This document shows, piece by piece, positions 36,424 to 45,516 of a stretch of DNA of 64,000 nt. The stretch spans positions 744,001 to 808,000 of the forward strand of contig CAWFGC010000004.1 in assembly GCA_963815185.1 (NCBI GenBank), written 5' to 3'. The position numbers and the translations under genes are program-made. A model generated the notes under the pieces. The model was not told where the DNA came from, searched no databases, and was given only the letters and a program-made list of their open reading frames with translations. Source of the DNA: SHZL01 sp963815185. Its GTDB lineage: Bacteria; Pseudomonadota; Gammaproteobacteria; Xanthomonadales; SZUA-36. The first letter of the stretch is position 1. The number at the start of each line of letters is the position of its first letter.

Positions 36424-36576
36424 TAGACACGATCTGGACTCGATGCCTTTGTAAGCCATTGAAATGCTGAGAAACACCGAAGGTTCGCAAATCGGCAGGA
36501 TTGCCGATTTGGACGCCGAAGGCGCCCGCAGGGCGAGGGCCATGGATGGTCCGAGTCAATCCCTCCCTCTCCGCCA
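36424..36576 (+). repeat. Cassette right end and att copy R4, with inserted palindromic element
   Basis: TAGACACGATCTGGACTCGA, then TGCCTTTGTAAGCC, then GGTTCG. A block of about 70 bases almost identical to the one in R1 follows, then AATCCCTCCCTCTCCGCCA. Confidence 0.87.
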
Positions 36577-36815
36577 ATTTTATTTAAAAAACAATAAGAT
36601 AGACTTTCTTGAAAAACCCTCGGTACGGTTGAACTGTTGAATCTAAAAACCTCAATAAAATCAGCAAGTTAGTTTCTTCTCCATGGCCGGATGTGATCGT
36701 TTTTGACAGCCGGTTAGACACGATTTAGGACACGATTTCCAGTCAGTTCCAACGGAAGGCTGCCGAACCATGGATGCAAAGAACTTGATCAAGCCCTATC
36801 ATCTGTTTCCGAGTC
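36577..36815 (+). repeat. Cassette left end, type I (cassette D)
   Basis: Near-identical to 22833-23046 and 30253-30489, ending at the start of the DUF gene. It holds a 24-codon frame beginning ATGGATGCAAAG that is only partly conserved between copies. Confidence 0.85.
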
Positions 36816-37856
36816 ATGAAGCCCCCTGCCTTACCCCCAAGTGATCGCGAAGCCATGCTGCGGCGGGCGATCATTCGCGCCATGCCGGATTACTACTCCT
36901 GGCCGGAGAGTGAACGGGAGCGATATCGGCTGAATCTCCCCAAGCGACAGGACTTCTTGATCCGCCAGGCGCTGCTCGGCTCCCTTTTTGGAATCGGGGT
37001 GAACACCGAGGCGGAATTGGACGCCGTCCTAAAGGGGTTCGACGATGAACACTATTTGCTGCTGAACAGCACGCTCTTGCAGTTTCAGGGCATTGGCGAA
37101 AACAACTTCTATCTGAACGAGTGTCTGGCGGACGGCGTTTCGCTGCTCGATTTTGAGACGCTCGGAGACTATGCCCGGGACGACCATGAGTTCCAGCAGC
37201 AGGCGCGGAAAAAGGAGGACCCCGCGTACGAGATCCGGCCTTATCAAGGAGATCTTCACCCGTGCTGGGCGCGGCTGAATATTGACGGCGAATTCCACTA
37301 CGCCACGCTCGTCTCGCTGGCGAGACACCTGCTGGACACGCTCGACGAGACGGGGTCGGAGCAGATCGAGTCGCTCATCCCGCATCGGTACGTTGAGGGG
37401 AAAAACCATGGCAAGCGGGAACCGGGCGGAACGGTATGGGATCTCCGAGTGGAAGCCAGCGGCATGGAATCGCAGTTGGAGGAGCTACGGCATCGGTACT
37501 ACGAATACCTACGCGCGGCTCATGAACGCCTGCTCGATCAGTTCGATGAACAGGCCACGCAAAGAATCTACATCCAGCGCGAAACACAAGGCCTCGAGCC
37601 GCATATCCGCTTCATTTTCTCCGACAAGAGCGCGCTGGATGTGGTGCGATTCCGGCACTTCTTCAGTGACTGTCGGCGTATTGCCGGCGATATCACAGAG
37701 CTTGCCGCAGTCATCGAGCAGGAGAAACAGGCGGCAGTGGAATTCCTGCAAACGCAGTACCGGGACATACAGCAGAACTTCGATCCGTCCGTAGTGCCGC
37801 TCCGCAAGAAAAGAAAGATCGTGCTGGCGGATGGCGCTTTGGATGATTTATCGTAG
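36816..37856 (+). CDS. Cassette-associated protein of unknown function
   Basis: A 346-residue soluble protein with no motif I can name. It is rich in acidic, basic and aromatic residues; the C-terminal third is helical (ELRHRYYEYLRAAHERLLDQ) and ends with a basic patch KKRKIVLADGALDDLS. There is no signal peptide or membrane segment. A broken copy, with the same position relative to the left end, lies in cassette C. In both cassettes it faces the 3' end of a TOTE gene (complete in C, remnant in D), so the DUF and TOTE genes appear to be ancestral cargo of this cassette type. Function unknown. Confidence 0.75.
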   Translation: MKPPALPPSDREAMLRRAIIRAMPDYYSWPESERERYRLNLPKRQDFLIRQALLGSLFGIGVNTEAELDAVLKGFDDEHYLLLNSTLLQFQGIGENNFYLNECLADGVSLLDFETLGDYARDDHEFQQQARKKEDPAYEIRPYQGDLHPCWARLNIDGEFHYATLVSLARHLLDTLDETGSEQIESLIPHRYVEGKNHGKREPGGTVWDLRVEASGMESQLEELRHRYYEYLRAAHERLLDQFDEQATQRIYIQRETQGLEPHIRFIFSDKSALDVVRFRHFFSDCRRIAGDITELAAVIEQEKQAAVEFLQTQYRDIQQNFDPSVVPLRKKRKIVLADGALDDLS

Positions 37857-38011
37857 TCCGATTGCCTCGCACCCTTGACGATTCCTCTGATCAATCAACC
37901 AAGGCAGTGACGGAGTCCGGGGAAAGAAACAGTTTCAGCGGTTGACTGGGGTCGGGGGATGAAGCCGAATTGCCGATAGAACTCGGTGGCCAGGCCATCG
38001 GTCCCTGCTGG

Positions 38012-38167
38012 CTACTCCAGCAGAGGTACATTGTCGATTTCCCGGTATCCCATGGCCCGATGGCCGACAAGCCGTTTTTCGCACATTCTCGCGAGCATCG
38101 GTACCTTGCTGTCAACGTAATCGACGATTCGCACTTCGCGTTTGGTAGGGTGCAGTCGATGCAGGCG
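38012..38167 (-). pseudogene. 3' remnant of a TOTE primase-helicase gene
   Basis: About 150 bases match the last 50 codons of the TOTE gene at 32260, including the C-terminus ending VPLLE and its stop. The match stops at 38167, where the SWIM gene block begins. Confidence 0.85.
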
Positions 38168-38187
38168 CGGCCAAATCACCAAAGGTG

Positions 38188-40110
38188 TCAGTCAACGAGT
38201 TTCTTTTTCGTCAGCGTGTCCAGCACACCCAAGAGCCGTCGCTTGGCCTTGTGCTCTCTGCGCAACCGGTCGAGCAGTGCGCACCAGTCATCCAGGCGGC
38301 GGACCTGGGTGTAGACCTTTTCCATGAGCCGCAGATAGACGGCCGCTTCTTCATAGGCCTTTGGTTTAACCTGACCGATCAGGCCCTCGACGATTTGTAG
38401 CCAGATGCCGAGAGCGAGGTCGGGGTGGGTATGGGCCACGGCCCGCGCCACTGTCTTGTCTGTCTCGCAGCCCCACCGTTTCGTTTTGCACAGACGCTGG
38501 TAGAGGTCGACCACGTCATCAAAACGCTTTTCCATGATGGCGATGTCGATGAGCGTGGTGAGGTCCGGAAACCGCGGGTGGCCGCCTTGATTTGTTGGCG
38601 GTTCGACCTCTGGAGAGGGCAGCGGCCAGTCGCTACCCTTGCCCTTGGGTCTGCTGGCGGTCGGACGCTGGCCGGTCTCGAGATAATGAAGGGTTGCGAT
38701 CCGCACGGCCGGCCAGCATTTTGCCTTCTCGGTCGCCTTGTTCAGTTCGCGGTAACTCGTACTTGATGGATGGGCAAAGAAGTCTTGTGCGCGATAGGCT
38801 GCCACCAGGCCGTGTCGCCTTTGCTTCTGCGCCATTGTCCGCAAACGCTCTTGCAGGGCCGACGCGATACCGGGTGCATCGACTGCGGTTCGCTTATAGC
38901 CTTGGATGCACCAGTGGCGGGCCCGATCCCGCTCGCCGACCGCCAGCAGCGCGTCGACCAGCCTCTCGTAGCAGCGGCACGCATCGGCTTCCGCTTCGAG
39001 CAGTGGAACGGCCCGCTCCTTCCATCCGGCACGACCATAGGCATCGAGTAGCTCGTTCAGAAGCCTGTCACGGCGATAAGTTGCAGAAAAGTTGGCGGTA
39101 CGTGGTTTGGGCATGGCCTGAAGACGGGTCTCCAGAGTTCCCGCCACCTCTCGCCAGTGGGCCTGGGTGTAGGCACGTCGATTCAGCAGCTTTTCGGCGG
39201 AATCCAGCAGCGAAAACTCATCCTCCAGCATGCGGTTGATCGCCCACAGCAGTTGCTCAGGCGGCGCCAGGGAGGACCGCGGTAGCGCCGCGATCACTGT
39301 TTCCAGGCACGAGGCGATGGCCATGGCGGTTTCCCCCTCGTCATCGGACTGTTCGACCTGCGCGTTGCCCTTGTTCCAGAGTTCCGCCCCAAGTTGCAGA
39401 ACCGCATCGGCATAACCTTGGTCGGCCAGGGCCCGTAGCTGTTCTTCAACGCGCGAGTAATCAGGCACACTACCTTCGCCGCGCCAGTGTTTGTACCAGG
39501 CAGGCTCGGCGGTGAGTTCCCGGATCTCTGATCGCAACGCGCGTACGAATTTATCGAACTGGCCGCCGGCAAGCTGTTCGGACTCGATGATGTGCCGCCC
39601 GACGTCCGGGAACCGGCCGCTCAGAACGATCACCAGGTCAAGCAGTTCGTCCCGACTTTTATCGCCAAGAATTTTCCCGACCTTGGCCAGTGCCTTTGTT
39701 CCCCGTGGTGTGGCGGCGTGTCCCGGTTCATCGTCCTCCCACTCGTCGTCTTCGTCCGAGTCACCGAACAATGCCTGGCTGAGAGCGCTGTCCTCATTGA
39801 GTATGGGGATCGCCTCCATTTTCTTCACGTATTGCGCGGCCGCCAGAATCACCGCCACCGCATGCTTGCACGGCCCCCAATCATAGGGGCACGTGCAGAA
39901 GTGCTCGAATTCACCTTCTCCGTCCATACGGACAGAAGTGGCATACCGTTCGCTGCCGGTGACCCATGCGACAAGGATGTTGTCTTGAGTGCGGGAAAGC
40001 TCGTCGACCTGCTTCACATAGCCCTTGCCCCGATTGAGAATTTTCCCGCCAGCCCAATCGTGCAAGTCATCGAAGGACAGTTTGAGCAGAATCGTATTGA
40101 TGAATTTCAC
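38188..40110 (-). CDS. SWIM zinc-finger protein with helical repeats
   Basis: A 640-residue protein with a SWIM motif CTCPYDWGPCKHAVAV near residue 72 (CxCx~7CxH), which binds zinc and usually nucleic acid or protein. An acidic linker (DSDEDDEWEDDEPG) and a long helical, TPR-like part follow. SWIM proteins in bacteria often accompany SNF2 helicases, but none is here. It begins 3 bases after the GNAT toxin's stop, forming an antitoxin-toxin-SWIM operon. Its 3' end lies about 20 bases from the TOTE remnant, so it took the place of a TOTE gene. Confidence 0.85.
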   Translation of the reverse strand: MKFINTILLKLSFDDLHDWAGGKILNRGKGYVKQVDELSRTQDNILVAWVTGSERYATSVRMDGEGEFEHFCTCPYDWGPCKHAVAVILAAAQYVKKMEAIPILNEDSALSQALFGDSDEDDEWEDDEPGHAATPRGTKALAKVGKILGDKSRDELLDLVIVLSGRFPDVGRHIIESEQLAGGQFDKFVRALRSEIRELTAEPAWYKHWRGEGSVPDYSRVEEQLRALADQGYADAVLQLGAELWNKGNAQVEQSDDEGETAMAIASCLETVIAALPRSSLAPPEQLLWAINRMLEDEFSLLDSAEKLLNRRAYTQAHWREVAGTLETRLQAMPKPRTANFSATYRRDRLLNELLDAYGRAGWKERAVPLLEAEADACRCYERLVDALLAVGERDRARHWCIQGYKRTAVDAPGIASALQERLRTMAQKQRRHGLVAAYRAQDFFAHPSSTSYRELNKATEKAKCWPAVRIATLHYLETGQRPTASRPKGKGSDWPLPSPEVEPPTNQGGHPRFPDLTTLIDIAIMEKRFDDVVDLYQRLCKTKRWGCETDKTVARAVAHTHPDLALGIWLQIVEGLIGQVKPKAYEEAAVYLRLMEKVYTQVRRLDDWCALLDRLRREHKAKRRLLGVLDTLTKKKLVD

Positions 40111-40113
40111 TTT

Positions 40114-40653
40114 CTACTCTTTGACCGCGGCGGCGATCCGGCCAATGGATATGAACATCGCGACGGGCTCGGGTCGATCGCCAAGAGCGCCACTGGTCAG
40201 GTCGATCGGAGTGAAGCCCAAGGAGGAATAAAATGTGACCGCATCGGGTTTGGCATCCACGACAACACCGATACAACCGAGGCGATCCCGCATTTCCAGA
40301 GCGAGTGTCAGCATCGCACGCAGAAGCAGCCTGCCGATCCCATGTCCTTGGAAGTGCTCGTCCACTGCCAGTCGGGCTAGGCGCAGGATGGGTAGAGGGT
40401 AAGCGGGGAGGCGTCGACGCAGAGTTTTCGCCGGCTTCTCCGCGACCACCTCCCCACTGGAGACAGTGACAAACCCTACGATCCGGTCCCCTTGAACGGC
40501 CACATAGGTTGTACCAATGTGGTGTCGAAACTGATTTTGGCCGGCGTAGCGCTGGAAGAAGCGATCGAGGTCGATATTGCCACTGCGAAATCCGGTTCGA
40601 TCGTCCCGAGGTTCCAGCCGCCGAACGCGAACTTCAAGCTTCGCGTTGCTCAC
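40114..40653 (-). CDS. GNAT toxin of an RHH/GNAT toxin-antitoxin pair
   Basis: A 179-residue acetyltransferase of the TacT/AtaT type. The acetyl-CoA loop is LARLAVDEHFQGHGIGRLLL and the conserved Tyr/Phe region is AVTFYSSLGFTPI. GNAT toxins acetylate the amino acid on charged tRNA and so block translation. It overlaps the upstream RHH antitoxin by 20 bases. The active-site layout seems complete. Confidence 0.9.
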   Translation of the reverse strand: MSNAKLEVRVRRLEPRDDRTGFRSGNIDLDRFFQRYAGQNQFRHHIGTTYVAVQGDRIVGFVTVSSGEVVAEKPAKTLRRRLPAYPLPILRLARLAVDEHFQGHGIGRLLLRAMLTLALEMRDRLGCIGVVVDAKPDAVTFYSSLGFTPIDLTSGALGDRPEPVAMFISIGRIAAAVKE

Positions 40654-40912
40654 GGAACAGTGCTTTCAGAGCTTTAGTAGGCTGGTCTTCCCGGGTGATG
40701 CGGTCGGCGATCTCAGTCATTGCTTCATTGGTCAGCACCAGCCGGGAGGGAATAATCAAATCCTCCGGGATCTCGCGCAATGCCTGAAGGTGGTGTTGCA
40801 GCGCTTCTTCGATCAACCAGGCCTTTTTCACACCGCGGCGCTTCACATACGCTTCGACCTCGGCCTTGGTCTCTTCAGAAATAAAGGCGGAAACTTGTGT
40901 CGTTGTTGACAT
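40634..40912 (-). CDS. RHH antitoxin of the GNAT pair
   Basis: A 92-residue protein with an N-terminal ribbon-helix-helix (TQVSAFISEETKAEVEAYVK, AWLIEEALQHHLQAL) that binds operator DNA, and a C-terminal tail that would cover the GNAT active site. It is the first gene of the three-gene operon. It belongs to the CopG/RHH type, not clearly to DUF1778. Confidence 0.85.
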   Translation of the reverse strand: MSTTTQVSAFISEETKAEVEAYVKRRGVKKAWLIEEALQHHLQALREIPEDLIIPSRLVLTNEAMTEIADRITREDQPTKALKALFREQREA

Positions 40913-41003
40913 GACAGACGAACCTATACAGTTTTGTAGAATTATGTAGAGAATAACATGATTTCATGAAATAGCCAAATTTCGGATATTTTTGGGTATC
41001 TGT

Positions 41004-41340
<337 letters not shown>

Positions 41341-41341
41341 A

Positions 41342-41356
41342 GTGTAGAGTCTACAC
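41342..41356. promoter_or_regulatory. Candidate AbiEi operator, cassette E
   Basis: Perfect palindrome GTGTAGA-g-TCTACAC, 18 bases before the abiEi start at 41374, within a wider CTCG...CGAG frame. AbiEi proteins are known to repress their own operons through inverted repeats. Confidence 0.55.
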
Positions 41357-41373
41357 ATCGAGTATTTGTATCA

Positions 41374-41991
41374 ATGAAGAAAAGGCGCACGCAGCGTGAA
41401 CTGGCCCAGGGCCTTCTCAGGAAACGGGGAATCCTGCGCCTGATGGAGCTGCGCGAAGCGGGTGTCACCGCCGTGACGATGAGTCGCATGGAGCGGGCGG
41501 GGGAGGTCATCCGCCTGTCGCGCGGGGTCTATCAGCTGCCCGACGCCCCGCTGGACCCGAACCACAATCTCGCAGAGGCCGCCAAGCGGGTGCCAAAGGG
41601 GGTCGTCTGTCTCGTCTCGGCACTGGCGTTTCATGGTCTGACGGATCAACTGCCTGCCAAAGTCTGGATGGCGATCGGGGCGAGGGGCTGGGCACCGCAG
41701 CGCGGCGGCACACCCATTCGCATCGTCCGCTTCGCAGACAGCCTGCTGGAGGAGGGCATTGAGACCCACGTCATCGAAGGGGTTGCGGTCAGAATCTTCG
41801 GCGCGGCAAGGACGGTGGCGGATTGCTTCCGGCATCGCGGCAAGATCGGTCTCTCCGTCGCAATCGAAGGGCTTCAGGAAGCGTTGAGGCAGCGCCAGGC
41901 AACCCCGGCGGAAATCGCTCGCCAGGCTGAAAAGGGCGGGGTTTCGACGGTAATCAGGCCGTATCTCGAGGCGCTGACCGCCAATGCCTAA
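41374..41991 (+). CDS. abiEi: AbiEi-type antitoxin/repressor (cassette E)
   Basis: A 205-residue protein with the same plan as the one at 35681: an N-terminal winged helix (GILRLMELREAGVTAVTMSR), then AAKRVPKGVVCLVSALAFHG and ARTVADCFRHRGKIGLSVAI. The ATG at 41374 (MKKRRTQRELAQ) fits the family; an upstream in-frame start at 41281 would begin inside the cassette end. No good ribosome binding site is visible before 41374. It overlaps abiEii by 8 bases. Confidence 0.9.
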   Translation: MKKRRTQRELAQGLLRKRGILRLMELREAGVTAVTMSRMERAGEVIRLSRGVYQLPDAPLDPNHNLAEAAKRVPKGVVCLVSALAFHGLTDQLPAKVWMAIGARGWAPQRGGTPIRIVRFADSLLEEGIETHVIEGVAVRIFGAARTVADCFRHRGKIGLSVAIEGLQEALRQRQATPAEIARQAEKGGVSTVIRPYLEALTANA

Positions 41992-42859
41992 AGAGATCCG
42001 GAATATCGGCGCCTCCGTCCGAGCGCGCCTGCAGAATCTCGCCCGGGAAACGGGCCAGAGCTTCGAACTGATACTCACCCGCTACACGCTCGAACGGCTC
42101 CTCTACCGGCTCAGCACGTCTGCATTCTCCGAGCAATTCGTGCTCAAGGGTGCGATGCTGCTGGCGAGTTGGTTTGAGCATCCGCACCGCGCAACGCGCG
42201 ATCTTGACTTGCTCGGATTTGGTGATCCAAACCCGGACGCGATGATCGCAGCGTTCCGGGAAATTCTCGCAGTAAACGTCGCTGATGGTGTCGAGTTCGA
42301 TTTGGGTGCGCTTCGGGTCGACCAGATCCGGGAGGAACTCGAGTACGGTGGACTACGGTTGCGTACGACAGCGTCGATCAGTGGCGCCCGTATCGCCGTG
42401 ACAGTCGACGTCGGATTCGGAGATGCTCTGGAACCGGGCGCCGAGGTCATCGACTATCCGTCCATGCTCGATCTTCCAACACCACGCCTGCGGGCGTATG
42501 CCCGAGAGACGGTGATTGCAGAGAAGTTCCAGGCCATGGTCACTTTGGGGCGCGCGAACAGCCGAATGAAGGACTTCTACGACGTCTGGCTCCTCAGTCG
42601 GTCGTTTCCTTTCGACGACGATCGGTTGGCGCGTGCAATCGCCGCGACCTTTGAACGACGCAGGACGGCGGTCCCGGCGGAGCTGCCAGATGCCCTCGGA
42701 CAAGGGTTCGCTGAAGATGAGCAGAAGCAACGACAGTGGAGCGCCTTTCTGGAAACCGTGGGACTGGAAGCCGGCAGTCTCGCCGATGTGATCGCGGATG
42801 TCGCTGGATTCATCATGCCTTACGCAATGGCCGCAGCGGAGATCGGCGGGAGCCGCTAA
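41984..42859 (+). CDS. abiEii: AbiEii-type nucleotidyltransferase toxin (cassette E)
   Basis: A 291-residue toxin with LKGAMLLASWFEHPHRATRD, then LDLLGFGD (nucleotidyltransferase Asp residues), ETVIAEKFQAMVTLG and MKDFYDVWLL. It is clearly related to the cassette C toxin but not identical, and sits on the opposite strand, so the two were gained separately. The pair fills most of this 1.9-kb cassette. Confidence 0.92.
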   Translation: MPKEIRNIGASVRARLQNLARETGQSFELILTRYTLERLLYRLSTSAFSEQFVLKGAMLLASWFEHPHRATRDLDLLGFGDPNPDAMIAAFREILAVNVADGVEFDLGALRVDQIREELEYGGLRLRTTASISGARIAVTVDVGFGDALEPGAEVIDYPSMLDLPTPRLRAYARETVIAEKFQAMVTLGRANSRMKDFYDVWLLSRSFPFDDDRLARAIAATFERRRTAVPAELPDALGQGFAEDEQKQRQWSAFLETVGLEAGSLADVIADVAGFIMPYAMAAAEIGGSR

Positions 42860-42919
42860 TTTCGTGGCGCGGGAGTTACCGGGGATGATGCAAAGGCGAG
42901 GATCACTGTTTTCTGCCCG

Positions 42920-43003
42920 TAAGACACGATCTGGACACGGTGCCTTTGTAAGCTATTGAAATACAAAGCAACACCGAAGATTCGAATCCCTCCCTCTCCG
43001 CCA
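42920..43003 (+). repeat. Cassette right end and att copy R6
   Basis: AAGACACGATCTGGACACGG, TGCCTTTGTAAGC and the tRNA end with one change (GATTCG). Confidence 0.87.
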
Positions 43004-43325
43004 TTTCTTTAATAAAAACAAAGAGTAAAAAGCCTTCCCAAACCCTCGGTACGGTACGTACCTGCTGTGCCAGTTGCCACGAAATCAATAGCTTATGGTC
43101 CAGCGATGGCGCCTGATCTGCGCCGATCTGGAAATCGTGGGCCAATGTACCCCAAACCACCCCAACGTTGTCGGTGACCCCGTAGGACTCATTCCGGCAA
43201 AGGTTCTGGCCACTCTGGATTCCTAGTCCAATTAGGCCCGAGAAGTGCCGAGCCTGGAGCTTGCCTGCCGGATCGAATGCGTTGTAATATAATGCATGCA
43301 TTGAATGCGTATGGAGGCTGTGAAG
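43004..43325 (+). repeat. Cassette left end (cassette F) and unidentified fragment
   Basis: Begins with the left-end ACCCTCGGTACGG. From about 43050 the minus strand has an open frame (SLDHKLLISWQLAQQV, DNVGVVWGTLAHDFQ) that lacks a recognisable family and is cut by the left end, so it is probably gene debris. The promoter for fitAB must lie near 43270-43310. Confidence 0.5.
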
Positions 43326-43580
43326 ATGGCGATGTTGACGGTTCGCAATTTACCGGCTGAGGTGCATCGGGCGTTGCGCGTGCGGGCTGCCCGGCATGGC
43401 CATAGCATGGAAGCCGAGGTTCGCGAGATCCTGGAGGCGACGGTGGCACCAGAAGGACGCGTGAAGCTGGGATCTCTGTTGGCTGACATCGGCCGCCGCG
43501 CCAAACTTACCGATGAAGAGTTCGAGGTCTTCGAGCAAGTGCGTGACAAGAGTTCCACCCGTCCGGTGAGCTTCGAATGA
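43326..43580 (+). CDS. FitA-like RHH antitoxin
   Basis: An 84-residue antitoxin. The ribbon-helix-helix MLTVRNLPAEVHRALRVRAA and HGHSMEAEVREILE are typical of FitA/VapB. The start at 43326 has GGAGG 9 bases upstream, better than the ATG-like start at 43305. The last codons overlap the toxin start by 4 bases (ATGA). Confidence 0.9.
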   Translation: MAMLTVRNLPAEVHRALRVRAARHGHSMEAEVREILEATVAPEGRVKLGSLLADIGRRAKLTDEEFEVFEQVRDKSSTRPVSFE

Positions 43581-43996
43581 TCCTATTGGATACGAACGTC
43601 ATTTCAGAGCCACTGCGCCATGCACCCGAGGCTGGAGTGGTCGAATGGATCGACGCTCAGTCGTTGGAAACGCTTTACCTTTCTGCCATTACGGTTGCAG
43701 AGTTGCGTGCCGGCGTTGCGTTGCTGCCATCAGGCAAGCGTCGGACTGGATTGTATGAAAGCCTGGAAAAGCGTGTGCTCCCTCTGTTCGCCGGGCGCGT
43801 AATGCCGTTCGACCTCACCTGTACACAAGCCTATGCAAAGCTGATGGCCAATGCTCGTGCAGCTGGTCTGGCAATTGCTGCGGCCGACGGATATATAGCT
43901 GCCATCGCCGCCGCCAATGGCTTTGCTGTGGCCACACGCGACACTAGTCCATTCGAAGCTGCCGGTGTATCAGTGATCAACCCGTGGGTGGAGTAG
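43577..43996 (+). CDS. FitB/VapC-type PIN-domain RNase toxin
   Basis: A 139-residue PIN domain. Acidic active-site residues are in LLDTNVISE (Asp), TVAELRAG (Glu), AAADGYIAAIA (Asp) and TRDTSPFE (Asp). VapC toxins cut tRNA or rRNA. It pairs with the FitA-like antitoxin directly upstream. Confidence 0.93.
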   Translation: MILLDTNVISEPLRHAPEAGVVEWIDAQSLETLYLSAITVAELRAGVALLPSGKRRTGLYESLEKRVLPLFAGRVMPFDLTCTQAYAKLMANARAAGLAIAAADGYIAAIAAANGFAVATRDTSPFEAAGVSVINPWVE

Positions 43997-44204
43997 AGCC
44001 TGGGCGGATAGGACGAATTAAGCAGATGTTACGCATATCAAGCGAGTATCGCTAACGGATTCCTGCGGGTCTGGCGGTTCTCTGAGGGTCCGGAATTTGT
44101 CCGGCTTGTGGCTGAACCCGTGGTCCGGGGGGCTGTGGTGACTACTGATTCTTATATTCCCGGTTGCTGGTCGAACGCTGCCCTGGGATTACCACCCATG
44201 GAGG

Positions 44205-45328
44205 CTAAGTGAGATGCAGTGCTTCTTTGGAATCCGGCGGCCCGCGCGGGGGGCTGGTCAGGGCCTCACGGCGCTGCACATGACCAAGAATTTTCGTAAT
44301 CAGCGGCGGATCCTCGATGGCGGCGATGACCCGGAGCTTGCCGCCGCATTCCGGGCAGGTTTCGATGTCGATGGCGAATACCCGCCTGAGGCGCTGCGCC
44401 CAGCTCATCGGCGCCACTGGCTGGTCAGCATCCACTTTGCCCCGCCCGCGCCGTGGCACGATCCGAGCCCGGTGCTTGAAGTTCGGGGCGAACACCCCAT
44501 GGAAACGCGTGAGATTGAGTTTGGGGCGCGGGACCAGCGCAGCGAGTCTTGCCATGAAATCCAGCGGCTCCAGGATGACGTGGGTTGACCCATCCCGGAA
44601 CGGCTGTTTGTAGCGGTACACGACCCGGCCCCGGGCATCGACAGAGAACCGCTTGGTGGCATGGGCGGCCGGGTGATGTACCGGCACAGGCGTTCCAGGC
44701 GCGATCACGCGCTAGTCGGCACACGGGCAAGGCTTCTTGCGCTGCGCGCAAACCACCATGCCCGCTTAGCCGGCGCTGCCAGGCCTCGCACACGGTGGCG
44801 GCGTGCAGGGAAAAGCCCGACCTGCGGGTCAGCAACGGGTTGTTACGCGTTTCCTCCAGCGGTGGCACGCTGTACAGGGTGAGCGCTTTGCGCCCGGCGT
44901 GGGGTCCGATGGCGATGCGGTAGGCAATGGAAGCCGCTTGCAGGTGATCGAGGCTGGAGCCGGGTTCCAGGTCCAGGTGGGGGAGCTGCGGGTCGGCGAT
45001 CAGCAGGCCGCGGCGTTCCAGCACCCGTACGATGCGGCGGGCGAGGGTATCGAGCAGGTGATTGAGTTCCTCACCGGTGGGCCGGCGGGCGCGGTGAAAG
45101 ATGGCCCGCTTGCCGCGAAAAGTATAGGCGCCGTCCAGGAACAGCATGTGCAGGTGGATGTTGAGGTTGAGCGCCGAGCCGAAACGCTGGATCAGGGTGA
45201 CCGCCGGAGCGCTCGATCTCCTGCACGAATCGCGGGTAATACTCAGCAACGATGGCATAGAGCGCCGTCTGTTCCGGCCGATGCCGGCGGTAGGCAGGCG
45301 CGACGGCGATCGGAGACGGAGCAGGCAC
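44205..45328 (-). pseudogene. IS91-family transposase, degraded
   Basis: The minus strand holds pieces of a Y2 rolling-circle transposase: YYPRFVQEIERSGG, then NLNIHLHMLFLDGAYTFRGK (HxH region), LERRGLLIADPQLPHLDLEP, and the C-terminal LNLTRFHGVFAPNFKH with DIETCPECGGKLRVIA (zinc binding). The frame changes several times (near 45200 and 44700), so the gene is dead. No target-end sequences were identified. The fragment at 28961 is a second, smaller remnant of a related element. Confidence 0.87.
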
Positions 45329-45470
45329 GGGACATGAATGGTTGGCTCAATTCCGTCATGCTTCGGTAGGTTCTGATGCTTGTCTGCGGCAAATCTCCCT
45401 GAATCCGCGTCAGAGATCGCTGCAACGTCGCATGTTGCGCCGTCGACTCGGGAGAGAGAAGCGTTCGAAT

Positions 45471-45516
45471 TAGACACGATCTGGACACGGTGCCTTTATA
45501 AGCTCCCTCTCCGCCA
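45471..45516 (+). repeat. Cassette right end and shortened att copy R7
   Basis: TAGACACGATCTGGACACGG and TGCCTTTATAAG join directly to CTCCCTCTCCGCCA: about 35 bases, including the T-arm, are missing. The 50 bases upstream resemble those upstream of R8 (CCGTCGA-TCGGGAGA). Confidence 0.82.

Noticed and set aside
36771..36845. Short conserved leader peptide starting MDAKxxxKPYHLFPSH
   Set aside because: Conserved only as part of the type I left end; the frame lengths differ between copies, so there is no evidence of translation.
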